Assembly (NCBI RefSeq): GCF_016802725.1
Contig: NC_052669.1
Location: 706,501 to 770,500 of the forward strand
DNA: 64,000 bases
Source: Solenopsis invicta
Lineage: Eukaryota; Arthropoda; Insecta; Hymenoptera; Formicidae
Direction of reading: 5' to 3'
The notes beneath the pieces are model-generated. The model ran no database searches, was not told where the DNA came from, and saw only the letters and a list, made by a program, of their open reading frames with translations. How positions within the stretch are numbered: position 1 is the stretch's first letter; the number at the start of each line of letters is the position of its first letter. Below, piece by piece: positions 63,925 through 64,000 of the stretch. A program made the position numbers and the translations under genes.

Positions 63925-64000
63925 ACAGAGTGGTTGGAAAGATCGGGGCCAAACGTAACGTATTAATAAGATCAAGGTGAAAAAAGTTCATAGAGAAACT
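63925..64000 (+). mobile_element. Possible left terminus of a transposable element cut by the window edge
   Basis: ATACAGAGTGGTTGGAAAGA has the look of a 'CAGGGTGGT...'-type transposon end. Too little sequence to classify. Confidence 0.2.

Noticed and set aside
56675..64000. Search for the third catulin exon
   Set aside because: No phase-1-entered segment resembling the next catulin helix was found, so it is taken to lie beyond the window.

Overview
The window is nuclear DNA of an insect, most likely a hymenopteran with an ant-like genome. It is AT-rich overall, has short CpG-rich islands at putative promoters, GT-AG introns from about 55 bp to 37 kb, many microsatellites and many small inverted-repeat transposon relics. 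The insect assignment rests on the two genes recognised; the ant-like assignment is inference from genome texture.

Region 1 (1-9.4 kb, + strand): the 3' three quarters of a class III myosin gene (ninaC/Myo3 family). Thirteen coding exons (568-9146) encode the end of the protein kinase domain, a full myosin motor, IQ motifs and a basic Asn/His-rich tail. The start lies off the left edge. All splice phases close except one junction (7179/7235), which is one base short.

Region 2 (9.4-19 kb): intergenic. It holds a mariner transposase C-terminal scrap, a CpG island with splice donors facing both ways (11.8-12.6 kb), a second CpG-rich block with an old ~400-bp tandem duplication and a possible two-exon transcript (13.65-16.02 kb), and a 915-bp internally deleted mariner with intact TIRs and a TA target duplication.

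Region 3 (19-64 kb, + strand): the 5' end of alpha-catulin, a vinculin/alpha-catenin family scaffold. A coding first exon at 19333-19419 and a second exon at 56485-56674 match the family and are separated by a 37-kb intron. Two other CpG-associated start exons lie in that intron (31760-31774, weak; 41158-41220, better). Both end in phase 0, so both could splice in frame to the 56485 exon, which suggests alternative promoters giving different N-termini. Further catulin exons lie beyond the right edge.

The giant intron is a layered record of transposon activity: TTAA-flanked piggyBac-like elements (20.76, 27.5 and 48.8 kb), several foldback MITEs, and three dispersed repeat families with two or three copies here. 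At 27.3-29.0 kb three layers are nested, and a paralogous copy at 23.2-23.9 kb preserves the empty TTAA site. I saw no operon, CRISPR array, rRNA or tRNA, and nothing I would call a wholly new biological system. The best leads are the alternative N-termini of alpha-catulin, the one-base frame break in the myosin III gene, and the nested TTAA insertion.
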